Shown here: piece by piece, positions 50,886 to 62,697 of the stretch
How the letters are laid out: each line of letters begins with the position of its first letter
Position numbering within the stretch: the stretch's first letter is position 1
Origin: Cercis canadensis
Lineage: Eukaryota > Streptophyta > Magnoliopsida > Fabales > Fabaceae
Length of the DNA stretch: 64,000 bases
Direction: 5' to 3'
Assembly: GCA_003255065.1 (NCBI GenBank)
Contig: QAOA01005592.1
Coordinates: forward strand, 36,173 to 100,172
Notes under the pieces: generated by a model
Told to the model about the DNA's origin: nothing
The model's database searches: none
Seen by the model: the letters and a program-made list of their open reading frames with translations, nothing else
Made by a program: the position numbers and the translations under genes

Positions 50886-52235
50886 GTAATTTTATCTGGC
50901 CATTAGCTCCCATTATTTCATTAAATCGAACAACTAAACAGAATACATATTAAAGTCCAGTTCAATGAATTTACTCGTAGTGGTTTTCTTAATTCCGTGC
51001 TTAAATTAGTTGTTTGCTTTTTCAAATACCATTTTCATCAGGCACACTTTTCCTTAATCATTGTTCACTTAATTTTATATATTTCTGTATTTTATATTCT
51101 GGGCTTAGATCAAAAGTAAATAGACATCTTCCCACATTTTTAAGTCTTAAATCAATTTTTTTAAGAAATGAATAGCTCGAACAATGTTAGTCCCCTGGCT
51201 TATATTAAGTTGACATGGTTTACGTTATTCTGTAGTGGAAAATGATCCTTGAGTTGGCGGGAATTCTTAGGGCAACAACTTATTTGTTGGGCTGTGGTAG
51301 CAACCATGCTGCTTATATTTATGATTTGGAGGAGAATCTAAAGTCATTAAAAAGTAAATGGGGAGAACTTGAAGCCATCAGCAAAGATGTCAAGAGAAAA
51401 GTTGAGCATGATGAGACAACAGGAGAGATGGAAAGGACAAGTGAAGCACGTAACTGGATGCAGAAAGTTGACGAAATTCAACAGGTAATGCACATAGAAG
51501 CTTCCCTGTTAATTGCCTATTTTCCTTTTAGATGTAAATGTTAAACTTTGTAGGAAGCTTGCTAGATAGTTACCTATATATCCTCCTTTCTATAAATTTT
51601 ATTTCTATTATAATGCTCATGCGTTAACATGCACCTAATGATTGATTATGATATATGACTATATGTAAAAGTTAGAAAAGAAATCTTACATCTAATTTTA
51701 GTTTTAGCTGTCATATGTTGAAAATTATTTGACTTTGGGAATGAGGAGAGTTTCATGTTTTCCAACAAAATGTTGTAGAGGATTGGACTGTTTTGGACTG
51801 TGCCACATCAATTAGTGAAAGTACTACATGCATTATTTCCTATATAATAAAATTTTGAGAGAATTATTGTTAGTTGACTAAAGTTATAAATATTTTTTAG
51901 TGGGTGGCTAAACAATTATGAGTGGTAATACTTTACGAATGAATTTTTAAAATTGTATCTTTGCTTATAGTGGTCATCTTATGTATCTCAGTGGCTATTG
52001 TAAGCCATTAGGCATTGACCATTAGTGAGCATACGATGAGCGTTGGTCAAAAATACTCAAGAGACACAAGAAAGTAGTCATTTTGAGCAAACACCATAAT
52101 ATGAACAATGAAATACATAATAATCACTTTAAACAAAGGAAGTTTCTAAAAATATTTTTATTTGTCATTGAGTAGGAAATATTCTTTACTTAGTCATAGA
52201 ACAATAATCCTCTCTAGAATTTTCTATTTGATATT

Positions 52236-52495
52236 AGAATAAAATACCTTTTTCGCTCTTAAATTATTTCTCAAATCTCACTTTTGTACTTGATTTATTT
52301 TTTATATCACTTTAATCTTTGAATAATCACATTACTTGTCAAATCAGTCATCTATAACACAAAAATTGATCACTTAAAGGACTAATTTGGCGAGTAAAGT
52401 GATTATTTGAGGATTAAAGTAACACAAAAAATAAATCAATAACTAAAATGACATTTAAAAGATAATTTAAGGACAAAAATGTATTTAACTCTTGA
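52236..52495. mobile_element. Foldback MITE, family A, copy 2, in the CC-NB-LRR intron
   Basis: The arms match the element at 3901-4160 (TTGATTTATTTTTTATATCA in the left arm). It lies in the 2.6-kb intron of the CC-NB-LRR gene. Part of it is repeated after the N at 52574. Confidence 0.6.
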
Positions 52496-52803
52496 TATTA
52501 TATTAGAATATTAGATGAAAAACAAACATTCTATGGCTGATTGAGACTATGGTTTTTCTTTTGGTTAATGGATNAATCATCTATAACACAAAAATTGATC
52601 ACTTAAAGGACTAATTTGGCTAGTAAAGTGATTATTTGAGGATTAAAGTAACACAAAAAACAAATCAATAACTAAAATGACATTTAAAAGATAATTTAAG
52701 GACAAAAAATGTATTTAACTCTTGATATTATATTAGAATATTAGATGAAAAACAAACATTTTATGGCTGATTGAGACTATGGTTTTTCTTTTGGTTAATG
52801 GAT
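52347..52803. repeat. Direct duplication of about 227 bp around a single N
   Basis: Positions 52347-52573 and 52576-52803 are nearly identical and flank N at 52574. This is probably a contig-end artefact in the intron. Confidence 0.8.
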
Positions 52804-53427
52804 TTCATGTTCAAATTTAGAGTTGTAGCCAAAAGTACAAAAAAAAAAAAATTAGATAAAAAAAATACAAATGTGTTACTGCAAATAAAGAATTATCAAA
52901 TTTTACAAGCGGTCATGCTTCTTTTTCGTAAGTTATAATTTCTAATACTTATTAATAATTATATAAATTAAATATAAAAGAGTTAAGCACTTGTTTCCTC
53001 CAGAGTTTAAAAGATTTCCAAGTCATTCTTTTCAATCATGTTTCCTACAGTTTTTGAAACTTCCCTTTATTAATAAGAGAAAATCACATAAATTATTCAT
53101 CAAACTGGTGGAGTGGTAGGTAAGGGAAAAGCATCAAGTGTAAGGGAAAAAACCAAAACAGTCTACACACATAACACCAATCATAGATGGTGATCTAAGT
53201 CATGATTTTGATAATCTTGAAAAATTGTGTCACTAAGTGACTTAAATATTTTAATGGTTGATAAATTTTGAGTTTAATTAGGTTAAAATTATCCTCAATT
53301 TTAAATCTTTTTTTAACTATGTAATTTAGGCTAATTATTTAGTAGCACAAGTGGTATCGATACCGTACGCATAACTAATTACTAAGATGATCAACGCTGT
53401 GTATAGTGTAAATCCCACGTATCTCTT

Positions 53428-53676
53428 AAATAAAATAAACAGTGTAATTCATTTTAATTATCAATTTTACTTGTAGTAATGAATAATTAGCCATAATTTT
53501 AACATGGTTAATTTAAGAACTTGTCAACTATTTAGATATTTTATGTACACTNAAATAAAATAAACAGTGTAATTCATTTTAATTATCAATTTTACTTGTA
53601 GTAATGAATAATTAGCCATAATTTTAACATGGTTAATTTAAGAACTTGTCAACTATTTAGATATTTTATGTACACT
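53428..53676. repeat. 124-bp direct duplication around a single N
   Basis: Positions 53428-53551 and 53553-53676 match base for base as far as I can see and flank N at 53552. This is the same artefact pattern as at 21011 and 52574. Confidence 0.85.
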
Positions 53677-56459
53677 GCTTGATTTTTTGAGATGTTTGAA
53701 ATGACAAAAAAAAAAATAGAAATTAGTTCTACTTTCTATGATTGGTTGTGCTAGATTGTGTAATTAATACGCAATATTTTTTGGGTAAGATACAATTTAG
53801 TATTATGCATTTTATAGTATACAATACACAATGTAGTATTATGTATAAAAGAACTAGCCAAAACGCGCTTATAAATATTAGCTTTGACAATAAGTGTAAT
53901 TGTCATTAATAGATTTTTTTTTTTTTTTGCGAGATTTGTTAAATGGAGACTTTAACAATGAACAATAATAGAAAAAAACCATTTTTTTTAAACAAAAATT
54001 CAGAAAATAAAATCGAACACCTAAAGCCAACTCTATATAGTTAAATTAATTAAACTTTTATTCTTACAGGTAATACAGAAAATACAAGGTGACCCAGAAA
54101 TTCAGAACAAATGCTTGGGTAATTGTTGCCCAAAGAACTGGAAGTCAAGCTACAAGTTAGGAAAGAATGTTGTTAAGACACTCAAGGTTGTGGAAGAACT
54201 AATCGTCTCAGGGAGGAGATTTGCTAATGTTGCTGTTACTGACAGGGTATCACGTGGACCTGTGGTGATGCCTGTGGATGATACTGTTGGGTTGGATTTG
54301 ATGGTGGAGAGAGTGTGGGAAAGTATTGAAAATGAAAATGTTGGCATCATTGGTTTGTATGGGATGGGTGGGTGTGGGAAGACTACCCTTCTGAAAAGAA
54401 TCAACAATGAGTTTGGAAAGAGACAGCATAATTTTGATGTAGTCATGTGGGTGGTGGTATCTAAAGATTATGACATTGATAAAATTATGAATGATATCCG
54501 GAAAAGTTTAGATATTTCCGACGATATTTGGAATAATACAAATGAAGCCAGAAGAGCAGCAACAATTTATAGTGTCTTGAGACAGAAAAGATTTGTTTTG
54601 TTGTTGGACGATGTGTGGGAGAAATTGGAGTTAAAAAAGGTCGGAATTCCGTCTTCGGACAATAATCGATCAAAAATACTATTCACTACACGAATAGCGG
54701 ATGTGTGTGCCAAAATGCATGCTCGGACGAATTTCAAAGTGGAGCTTTTGACAAACCAAGAAGCATTTGATTTGTTTCGTCATCATGTAGGTGAAGAAAC
54801 TCTAAACTATCACCAAGATATTCCAAGGCTAGCAGAGGAGATCGTTTTAAAATGCAAAGGATTGCCACTAGCACTGATTACTGTGGGAAGTGCAATGGCC
54901 GGTGTGAATAGCATCAAAGCTTGGGAAGATGCAAGAAATCAGTTAAGTTATTCCCCTTGGACAGGTTCAGATTTGGAGAATGATGTGTTCTCTATTCTCA
55001 AGTTTAGCTATGACAGGCTACCTGACGAAACACACAAAAATTGTTTCTTGTATTGTGCGCTGTACCCTGAGGATCACGAGATTTATGTTCCTACTCTTCT
55101 TGATCGGTGGATTGGAGAGGGATTTCTTGTTAACGGCAAGAGCATATATGATATGTATGATCTTGGTGAATCTGTGATTCAAAGGTTAAAGCTTTCAGGT
55201 TTGTTGGAGGCTGATACATATCCAGAACAGAATCACACTATAAAGATGCATGATACTATACGAGACATGGCACTGTGGTTAGCTCGTGATCAAAATCGAA
55301 GCAGATACAAGGTTCTAGTGCAAAGAGAAGGATCAACTGCATCACGACATGATGTTGAGAGATGGAAGATGTGGAGAGGATTTCGCTCCTAGATAAAAAT
55401 GAAGATTGGGAAGTTCCGGCTTGTCCTAATCTTGTGACCCTTATTGTCGGAAAGTGTAGGAGCATAAGTGGGATTTCAAATTTTCAGTCTATGACTAGTT
55501 TGAAAGTGCTGGATCTACAGAGTAATAATTGGCTTGTTGAGATCCCTACACTAATTGGTAGAATGATTCACTTGGAATTTCTGAACCTGTCATTTACGGA
55601 CATTAATAAGTTGCCTATCGAGTTGAAGAATTTGAGTAAGTTGAGGGTGTTACTCGTGGATGTTGTTAAACTTAAACTTGATGATGAGATTACTTTGGAA
55701 GTGATATCAAGTCTTGAGCGGCTAAAAGTGTTCAGATTCAGCCGAAGCCATGGATCACAAACCATGGATGAGATCGCATTCCTAGAGAGGCTGCAGGTTC
55801 TACCACACCTGGAGGAACTACACATCCATTTACAAACCATCGATGGCGCTGAAAAATTAGTTCGGTCTGCAAAGTTTCTCCATTGCATAAGAAAGTTGGA
55901 ACTTGATGGAATTAAGGAGCCAATGGGTATGTCATTATTGTTAGCACATATGAGAATAATGGAGCATCTGGAGTCCATTTCTTTAGATGCACTAATTATC
56001 GTGGAAGATTCGTCCATGAATGGCACATACCATTTTCCCAAGCTAAGGACCGTGCATATTTTGAATTGTCATTATATAACTCATTTGACATGGTTCAAAT
56101 GTGCTCCAGTCCTTGATTTTCTCATGCTAGTCAACTGTTTGGCACTTGAAGAGATAATAAATGAAGACCTGGAAGCTCAATATATTGCACAAGATGATAC
56201 ATTGTCACGACTTCGGGCTGTCGTCTTTCTCGAGCTGCCAAAGCTTAGAAGTATCCACAGGAGAACCTTGCCTTTCCCTTCCCTAAGAGTTCTCACCATA
56301 CAATCCTGCCCACAGCTGAAGAAGCTTCCTTTTACTTACAACTCAGCAGAAGCTACCTTGAAGGAAATTGCTGGAGCGCGAAGCTGGTGGAACAATTTAG
56401 AGTGGGGGGACCCAGCTCTTAAGGACACATTCCTTCCAAAATTTAGACCTATATGGTAA

Positions 56460-57960
56460 TTATACAAAAGAAAAAACGTAAGTACATCTATCCCATTTTT
56501 GAGCTCTCTTCCTTTCATTTTTTCATATATTTATATATTTTTTTTGTTCTTCTACTGTGTGCGTTATTGCGATATTTTCATTTTTTTTCCCAAACATATC
56601 TCTATCCATTTTCTTGAACTTTGGAAGCCTAATTTTATTTAGCTTTTCTAATTCTCCCTATTGCTTTAGATCCAAACATCATCTCAAATGATTGGGTTTC
56701 ACTGACATAGCGTAAGACTTGAACATTTATACTCTTAAATAATTTTTTTTTAGAAATGAATTTTATTAATTTTAAACTGTTAAGTCATGTGATATTATTG
56801 TATTGATCATATATTTTAAACTTTACATAAATCAAAATTCTTAAGTACTTAATCTATTAATCTAATTTATGACATTTGCTTATATTTTAAAACTTTGTTA
56901 TCTTTTAAAATATAAGATAATTCAATGAAGTACCAATAAATTCTCAAATTTTATGATCATAATCTATATCATGAGAACTTTTAGTTTAATGGTTAGAATT
57001 CTGAACACCTTCTACAAGAAATTATTGATAGGTGTTGTGAAGGAAGATAAACTGAGTTATATGTACACACCAATTAATTGGAATAGGCTCGGAACCCATT
57101 TAATAATTATAGGGCCTCACTCACTAGTAGGCACATGTAATAATAGTATTTGATTCTAAGTACATAAATGTGTTGACACCTCCTCTCACCCATTTGGCTA
57201 TCTGATTGAACATTGCATATTGCAGGTACATCCTGCAGCTTCTAGATGCCTTGAAGTATTTATGTATCGTGTTTCTGTTCTGCTCTATCTGTTTTGTTAG
57301 TGATTTCTGGAAGGGCAAGTCGTGTTCAAAAGTGGGCAGTGGCAAACAAGGGTTTGGAGACTGGCTTGGCTTTTCTACCAAACAGGGGTTGTATCCTGTG
57401 GATTGGGTTTTCGAATCTCTAAACCCTACTTTTAGCTACTTCGGATCAAGATGACTTTAAAGATTCCGTCGTGTCTGTTCTCCTCTGGTTTGCTGTTAGT
57501 GTGTTTCTTTGTTTCCTGATGTTTTTTTTCTTTTCGTTTCTTAATTTGATTCTGTTTTCTGTTGTTGTTGATGTTTTGTGATTACGGATGTAAACTTTAA
57601 CAGTGGCTTGAAGCAGTGTTTTTCTCCGTTTATCCAACTCATGTTACAGACACTATTATTTTTGTTATCAAATCTCATTACTGTGTGCCTATGTAAGTTT
57701 GTAAGGAATTCAATTTGCACCTTATAGATATAACTATATTTACGTAATAAGTTGTTGTGAACAATTCATTTTTGTATAGGATTTTTATGAAATTATCTGT
57801 GAAAAGTAGTATTAAAATTGTACTCAAAGTCTTAGTATTTCTTGATTCTGTATTCGAACTCAAAAAATTTATAGTATTAAGAAGAGAGTTCTTTTTTAGC
57901 CACGTTATTTTTGTATTTTTTAGAAGTTAGTTCAAAATAGAAAGCTGAACAGTTCTTTTA
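56460..57960. other. Downstream of the CC-NB-LRR gene; no supported gene
   Basis: AT-rich. An 82-codon plus-strand ORF (57206-57454) has no recognised domain. Nothing else coding was seen. Confidence 0.4.
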
Positions 57961-57984
57961 AACTTGTTATTTTTTTTTTCCTTG

Positions 57985-58125
57985 CAATCAATTTCACAAG
58001 GTCAAAGGTATAATGCACTCTTGAACTCAGTCCTATGGAGGGCACTCATTGATGATTTCTCTGCCGAAGACCCCATTAGGTGGCAGCTTCTATACAGAAA
58101 TCGCCTTTTCCAATGGGGATTTTGA
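57985..58125 (+). pseudogene. Isolated protein C-terminus fragment, family not recognised
   Basis: An open frame with well-mixed, protein-like composition (SVLWRALIDDF, then EDPIRWQLLYRNRLFQWGF) ends at TGA 58123-58125 and is preceded by a pyrimidine tract near 57970. It looks like a last exon that moved here without the rest of its gene. I cannot name the family. Confidence 0.4.
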
Positions 58126-58419
58126 TACAGATTTTCATTTAAAATTAATATTTACTTGTGCCTATGCATGAAAATTAATAGAAAGAGGCTGATTACAACA
58201 ACAAAAATCCGAAATTAGCGAATAGTTAAAAAAGTGCTATAAAATGACTTTTTTATAGATGTCACGGAACAAGAGAAGAATTATTGACAATTTGAACTAA
58301 ATACAACAGGTTTAATTAATAATAAAAAGTTAATAGAGGTTGAAACCATAAAGTAACACAATTGATGAAAACAATTGATTGAAAGTTTGAAGCCACATAG
58401 TAATCAATTTTAATACCGA

Positions 58420-59455
58420 TCAGAATTAAAAGTAATCTATGGGGAAATATATAATATGTACGCCAACAGATAAAAATAACGCCCATTTTGTAAGTTAAAT
58501 AACTATATATTAAGATTGAACATTATTTTTTTGACTTTTTTTCTTTATCAATTCGTGAAGGGAACATTTTAATAGTTGAGCTCATAGTACTCTATTATTG
58601 AGGTTTGGTCTCACTGAGACCAGATAGAGAGGGATTTAAGAAACTAATAGAAATAGATACACTATATCCTATTATGTAGCCCAATTAATCAAAAACAATC
58701 ATATAATATGCATTTTAAAATATCTTATTCCGATGCATCAAGACTGAAAAAATTTACAATTAGTATCCACTTGAAGGGGAAAACTTTCAATCCGACAATA
58801 GTATTGACAGCTCGAACGGTATATTGCAACTCAAAATAGAAAATTTGTTTATAACGTATTGCATAGATGTCAACAACGTAGTAGATAACCCTTCAGCTAT
58901 GTTCCATCCTCATGTTTTTTGTTGTTAGTGACATCCGGATCCTCCTTAAAAGAGATTGGAGCATCTCTGTGAAGCATGTCTTTCGTGAGGCTAATAATAA
59001 TTATTATAAAATTCAAAGCTAGAAACAAAGTTAATCACACAAGCTGTTGAAAAAGGGGTTCCATCTCGATCATGATTATATTATTTGGTGCCATGAATTT
59101 CTTATTCATGTAATTACACTAATTTATGTAATAGTGATTAACAGATATAGACAAGGAAAGCATATGAAGTCAACTAATATATATCGAAAATGGGAAGGAA
59201 TTCAAGTTAGGTGGTCAATGCACTATATAGCTCAAGGACACCAACCTTAGCATGCGCCTTTCATTCAAGCTACTTATTTTAAAGTAATACGCTTATCATG
59301 GGCCCTTTTATTATTAAGATCTTAATTACTATGAATATCATAATATATATGATCGTATAGATTCATTTGGCTATTTTAGGTGTATTTGATTATGATTCAT
59401 GATAACGGTTTATAAAAGCAGGGAGTCGATCTCGCAAGTTCTGCCGCTTATCTGT
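58420..59455 (+). repeat. Segmental duplication, copy C (diverged)
   Basis: A diverged and shortened copy of 44925-46763, with the RNase H scrap at about 58880-58995. The leader-exon part is missing. It ends GCCGCTTATCTGTGTCCATTC and runs straight into the upstream sequence of the LysM exon at 59557. So the repeated unit includes LysM kinase 5' flank. Confidence 0.65.
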
Positions 59456-59556
59456 GTCCATTCCAGCACCCATTTCTTTGATTAGGTTTTGTTTCTATTC
59501 CCCCCTTTCGCTTTCCTGAACTGGGTTTGCTTTCTCAAGCTTCTGTCGTCAAACCA

Positions 59557-60120
59557 ATGGAACATGGATTTGGGCTTTTCCTTTTTTCCTTCTTGGCCTA
59601 AATTCTCCTCCTTGGAGAATCCAAGTGTAGCAAGGGCTGCGATTTAGCTCTAGCTTCCTACTACGTTTTGCCAGCTTATACCGAACTCACATATATTGCA
59701 GATATTATGAAATCCCAGAAAGTTTCAAGTCCTGACGACATAATCAGCTACAACAAAGACAAAACTATAGGCAACAAAGATTTCTTGTTAAACTACGATA
59801 GAATCGACGTTCCATTCCCTTGTGATTGCATTAATGGCGAATTTCTGGGTCATATTTTTCCGTACGAGGTTCACGGAGGGGACACCTATGAGAAGATTGC
59901 AAAGACCAACTATTCCAATTTGACCACTGTTGATTGGTTGCAGAAGTTCAATAGCTATATGCCAAGATCGTTTCCTTATAACGCAACGCTTAATGTCATG
60001 ATTAATTGTTCCTGTGGGAATAGCGAAGTTTCAAAAGATTATGCCTTGATCATCACCTACCCACTTAGATCTGGAGTGACTTTTGCAATCACTTGCAAAA
60101 AATTTAAATGTATTTGTTAA
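59557..60120 (+). pseudogene. LysM ectodomain exon, broken (first of three in a row)
   Basis: Starts ATGGAACATGG like its neighbours. TAA at 59599-59601 interrupts the signal peptide (codon 15). Downstream the LysM1 and LysM2 regions are readable ([35 protein letters not shown]). The match stops near 60083 within LysM3 after YPLRSGVTF. No exon 2 follows. It is a truncated duplicate of exon 1 of the right-hand LysM kinase subfamily. Confidence 0.85.
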
Positions 60121-60730
60121 ATAGGTCAAAGCAGTAACAGTCACATATTTATCCAAATGGATTTTACTACTCTTTCATTTTTGGTAAGGTTATTATTTTA
60201 CTATTCTATCAAATTATCAACTTGTTTTCTCAGCACAATTGAGTTGGATCATACAAGGGTTTTTCTATACTGCCGAGTGCCAAAGCTTTCTTGATCATTT
60301 GGTACATATATATATAAAAGCTTAGGCTCATCAGTCATTACTCTTTCTTCAAAGCTGGATATAACAAAATTAAAGTGACTTGTCTTCCTAAGAAATGGTA
60401 TACGCGCAAGTTATAAAGAAGTAGTCTAGGCTAATGGTTGTGTCTTCTACCAAGTCTACTTTGTGACCATTTAAACTCCCTCAAAAGGTTGCTGATTTGA
60501 TTAGTTAGGCAGAAAAGGCCGCAGGCACACATTAAATAATCAATGTTCACCAGGTCAAAGCTACTACACAACCCAAACCTCCCAAACACAATAAATTTTC
60601 GAACTTTCTTTCTCTTTACCAGCACCCATTTGCATATTCCATATACTCTTTTTATTTTTTTAAATTTTCTCTCTTCCCCTTACGTTCTCCTGAACTGGGT
60701 TTGTTTTCTCAAGCCTCTCTCGGCAACCCA

Positions 60731-61361
60731 ATGGAACATAGATTCGGCTTTTTCCTTTTCTTCTTCTTCTTGGCTTCAATTCTTCTCCTTGCAGAATCCA
60801 AGTGTAGCAAAGGTTGCGATTTAGCTCTAGCTTCCTACTATGTTTGGCAGAATGCCACTCTCACATACATTGCAAATGTTATGAAATCCCAGGAAGTTTC
60901 AAGTCCAGATGACATAGTCAACTACAACAAAGACACAATACCCAACAGAGACACCGTGCTAGCCTTTACTAGAATCAACGTTCCTTTCCCTTGTGATTGC
61001 ATTGATGGTGAATTTCTAGGTCATATTTTTCAGTACGATGTTAGCACAGGGGACACCTATAATACCATTGCAACGACAAATTATTCTAATTTGACCACCG
61101 TTGATTGGTTGCGCAACTTCAATAGCTATGAACCCAATTCGATTCCTGATACGGCTACGCTTAATATCACGATTAATTGTTCGTGTGGGAACAGCCAAGT
61201 TTCGAAAGATTATGGATTGTTCATAACATATCCACTTAGACCTGGGGAGACTTTGGAGTCAGTAGCAAGTAATGTGGGTCTTGATGCCAGTTTGCTGCAG
61301 AGGTACAACCCTAGTGTGAATTTCAGTCAAGGGAGTGGTCTGGTTTATATTCCAGGAAAAG
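60731..61361 (+). CDS. LysM ectodomain exon 1, open, without its own kinase exons
   Basis: 631 nt, the same length and end phase as exon 1 of the intact gene. It encodes a signal peptide (about 1-23), cysteines at 25 and 29, PFPCDC and NCSCGN CXC pairs and three LysM domains ending YIPGKG at a GTACAT donor (61362). No exon 2-like sequence (DQNGSYVPL) was found before the next exon 1 at 62698. It could splice to the exons of the next gene as an alternative first exon, be a relic, or yield a 210-residue secreted LysM protein by reading into the intron (stop TAG at about 61367). Which of these applies cannot be told from the sequence. A W-box core GGTCAA lies about 175 bp upstream (60554). Confidence 0.6.
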
Positions 61362-61704
61362 GTACATAGTCTTATTCTGCTATATGATTACATATTGGTA
61401 CTTTCTTCTTCATGGTATCCATTTTTATGATTTCCATGTGAAACTAATAGAATATTTTGATTTTAGTATCTAGTGGTCAATATTCACTGTGATGAGGAAC
61501 TAAACAAGTCTAACACGTATGTGTCTTTCTGACAAAACCTTTGGTGCAAATATTTTGTTATTGTTTGTTGATGATGACAATTGATGGAGATTGGTGGTGT
61601 TTTGTAGATAATTGATACGGTTTAATGGTCAGTTAGTCTCGTAATGATAGTGAAGAGACAAACCTAGATTAATTAGCCAAAATTATAAGAAAAGAGAGGA
61701 AAAA

Positions 61705-61963
61705 TTAAAATATATTTTTGGTCTTTAAATTATATCTTATCTCAAATATTACTTTAGTCGTTGATTTATTTTTTATGTCACTTTAATATTTAAATAATCA
61801 TATTACTTGTAAAATTAGTTATTCATAACACAAAAAATAATTATTTAAATGATTGATTTGATAGATATAATGACTACTTAAATATTAAAATAATAATAAA
61901 AATAAATCAATGATTAAAATAATATCTAAAAAATAATTTAAAGATAGAAACTATATTTAACTC
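61705..61963. mobile_element. Foldback MITE, family A, copy 3
   Basis: Arms with TTGATTTATTTTTTATGTCA and its inverted partner match the copies at 3901 and 52236. It lies between the second and third LysM exons. Confidence 0.6.
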
Positions 61964-62697
61964 AAAAAAAAAACCTAGTTTAAATTTAACCTAAATAAGT
62001 TACCAAAAATATGATACTTGGACCATACAAATGTGTTGGGAAGAGTCTGATCCCTCACCACATAACCATAACAATTTAACAATTGAGAACCAATGATAAA
62101 CATATATCTGCGCCCACCAAGCTGCTCGGCCGGAAGCGGGTCTGGCCGGGCCGAGTAACCTGATTTGACAGACTATGAGCGGTGGCCCAATTGATTCTTC
62201 TAGCTGGCGGCTATATTTATATTCTCTGGACACTACAGCCTGGGACCCATAAAATTAAAAAACAAAACAAAATTCTTTTCTTGGTTTTTAAAAAACAAAA
62301 TTATCTGTACAATATCAATCGCTCTTCGCCAGCATTGACCCGAAAACGGCGGGAATTTACTGTTAACGGTTGGGTCCACAGAGTGTTATGGCGAAGCAGT
62401 AAAATACTGACAGCTTTCCAAAATTCAAGCTTTGTTCAGCAAAAGGATGCTGATTAGTTCAGTAAAAAAAACCCATCAGGACTTTTAAGGACACTTAACT
62501 TTGAATAGTCAATTTTCTCGAGGTCAAAGGTTTCTACACAGTCCAACCTCCCCAACTCACCGTCAGGTTTCAAACTTTCTTCTCTTTCCCAGCACCCATT
62601 TCTTCAATTTGTTTTTTTTCTTTTTTTGGGTTTTTTTCTCATCCCCTTTCGTTTTCCTCATCTGGGTTTGTTTTCTCAAGCTTCTCTTGTCAACCCA
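61964..62697. other. Promoter region of the right-hand LysM kinase gene
   Basis: No coding sequence was seen. It holds GGCGGGAATT and GTTAACGG at 62347-62369, like the promoters of copies 1 and 2, and the W-box core GGTCAAAG at 62522. The stretch from 62515 to 62697 matches 60545-60730 upstream of the previous exon. Confidence 0.5.

Larger units (their letters stand above)
51242..56459 (+). pseudogene. CC-NB-LRR resistance gene, RPS2/RPS5 type, frameshifted between NB-ARC and LRR
   Basis: Exon 1 (51242-51484, 81 codons) encodes the first coiled-coil part. Exon 2 starts at 54070 (VIQKIQG) and holds the rest of the CC and the NB-ARC. Visible motifs are the P-loop GMGGCGKTT at about residue 179, kinase-2 FVLLLDDVWE, RNBS-B KILFTTR, GLPLAL, RNBS-D CFLYCALYPED and the MHD motif KMHDTIRDMALW. 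This frame ends at TAG 55390-55392, soon after MHD. The LRR part lies one frame over (55362-56459, ending KFRPIW) with LRR-type LxxL repeats; the two frames overlap around 55362-55392. A single lost base near 55365 would explain it. Such proteins are intracellular effector sensors. As read, it gives a 521-residue CC-NB-ARC protein without LRR. It may be a pseudogene, a truncated allele or an assembly error. The P-loop has Cys where Val is common. Confidence 0.85.

Noticed and set aside
55568-56041. 157-codon minus-strand ORF
   Set aside because: Antisense shadow of the LRR coding region.
57206-57454. 82-codon plus-strand ORF downstream of the CC-NB-LRR gene
   Set aside because: No domain, no homologous copy in the window, and an AT-rich setting.
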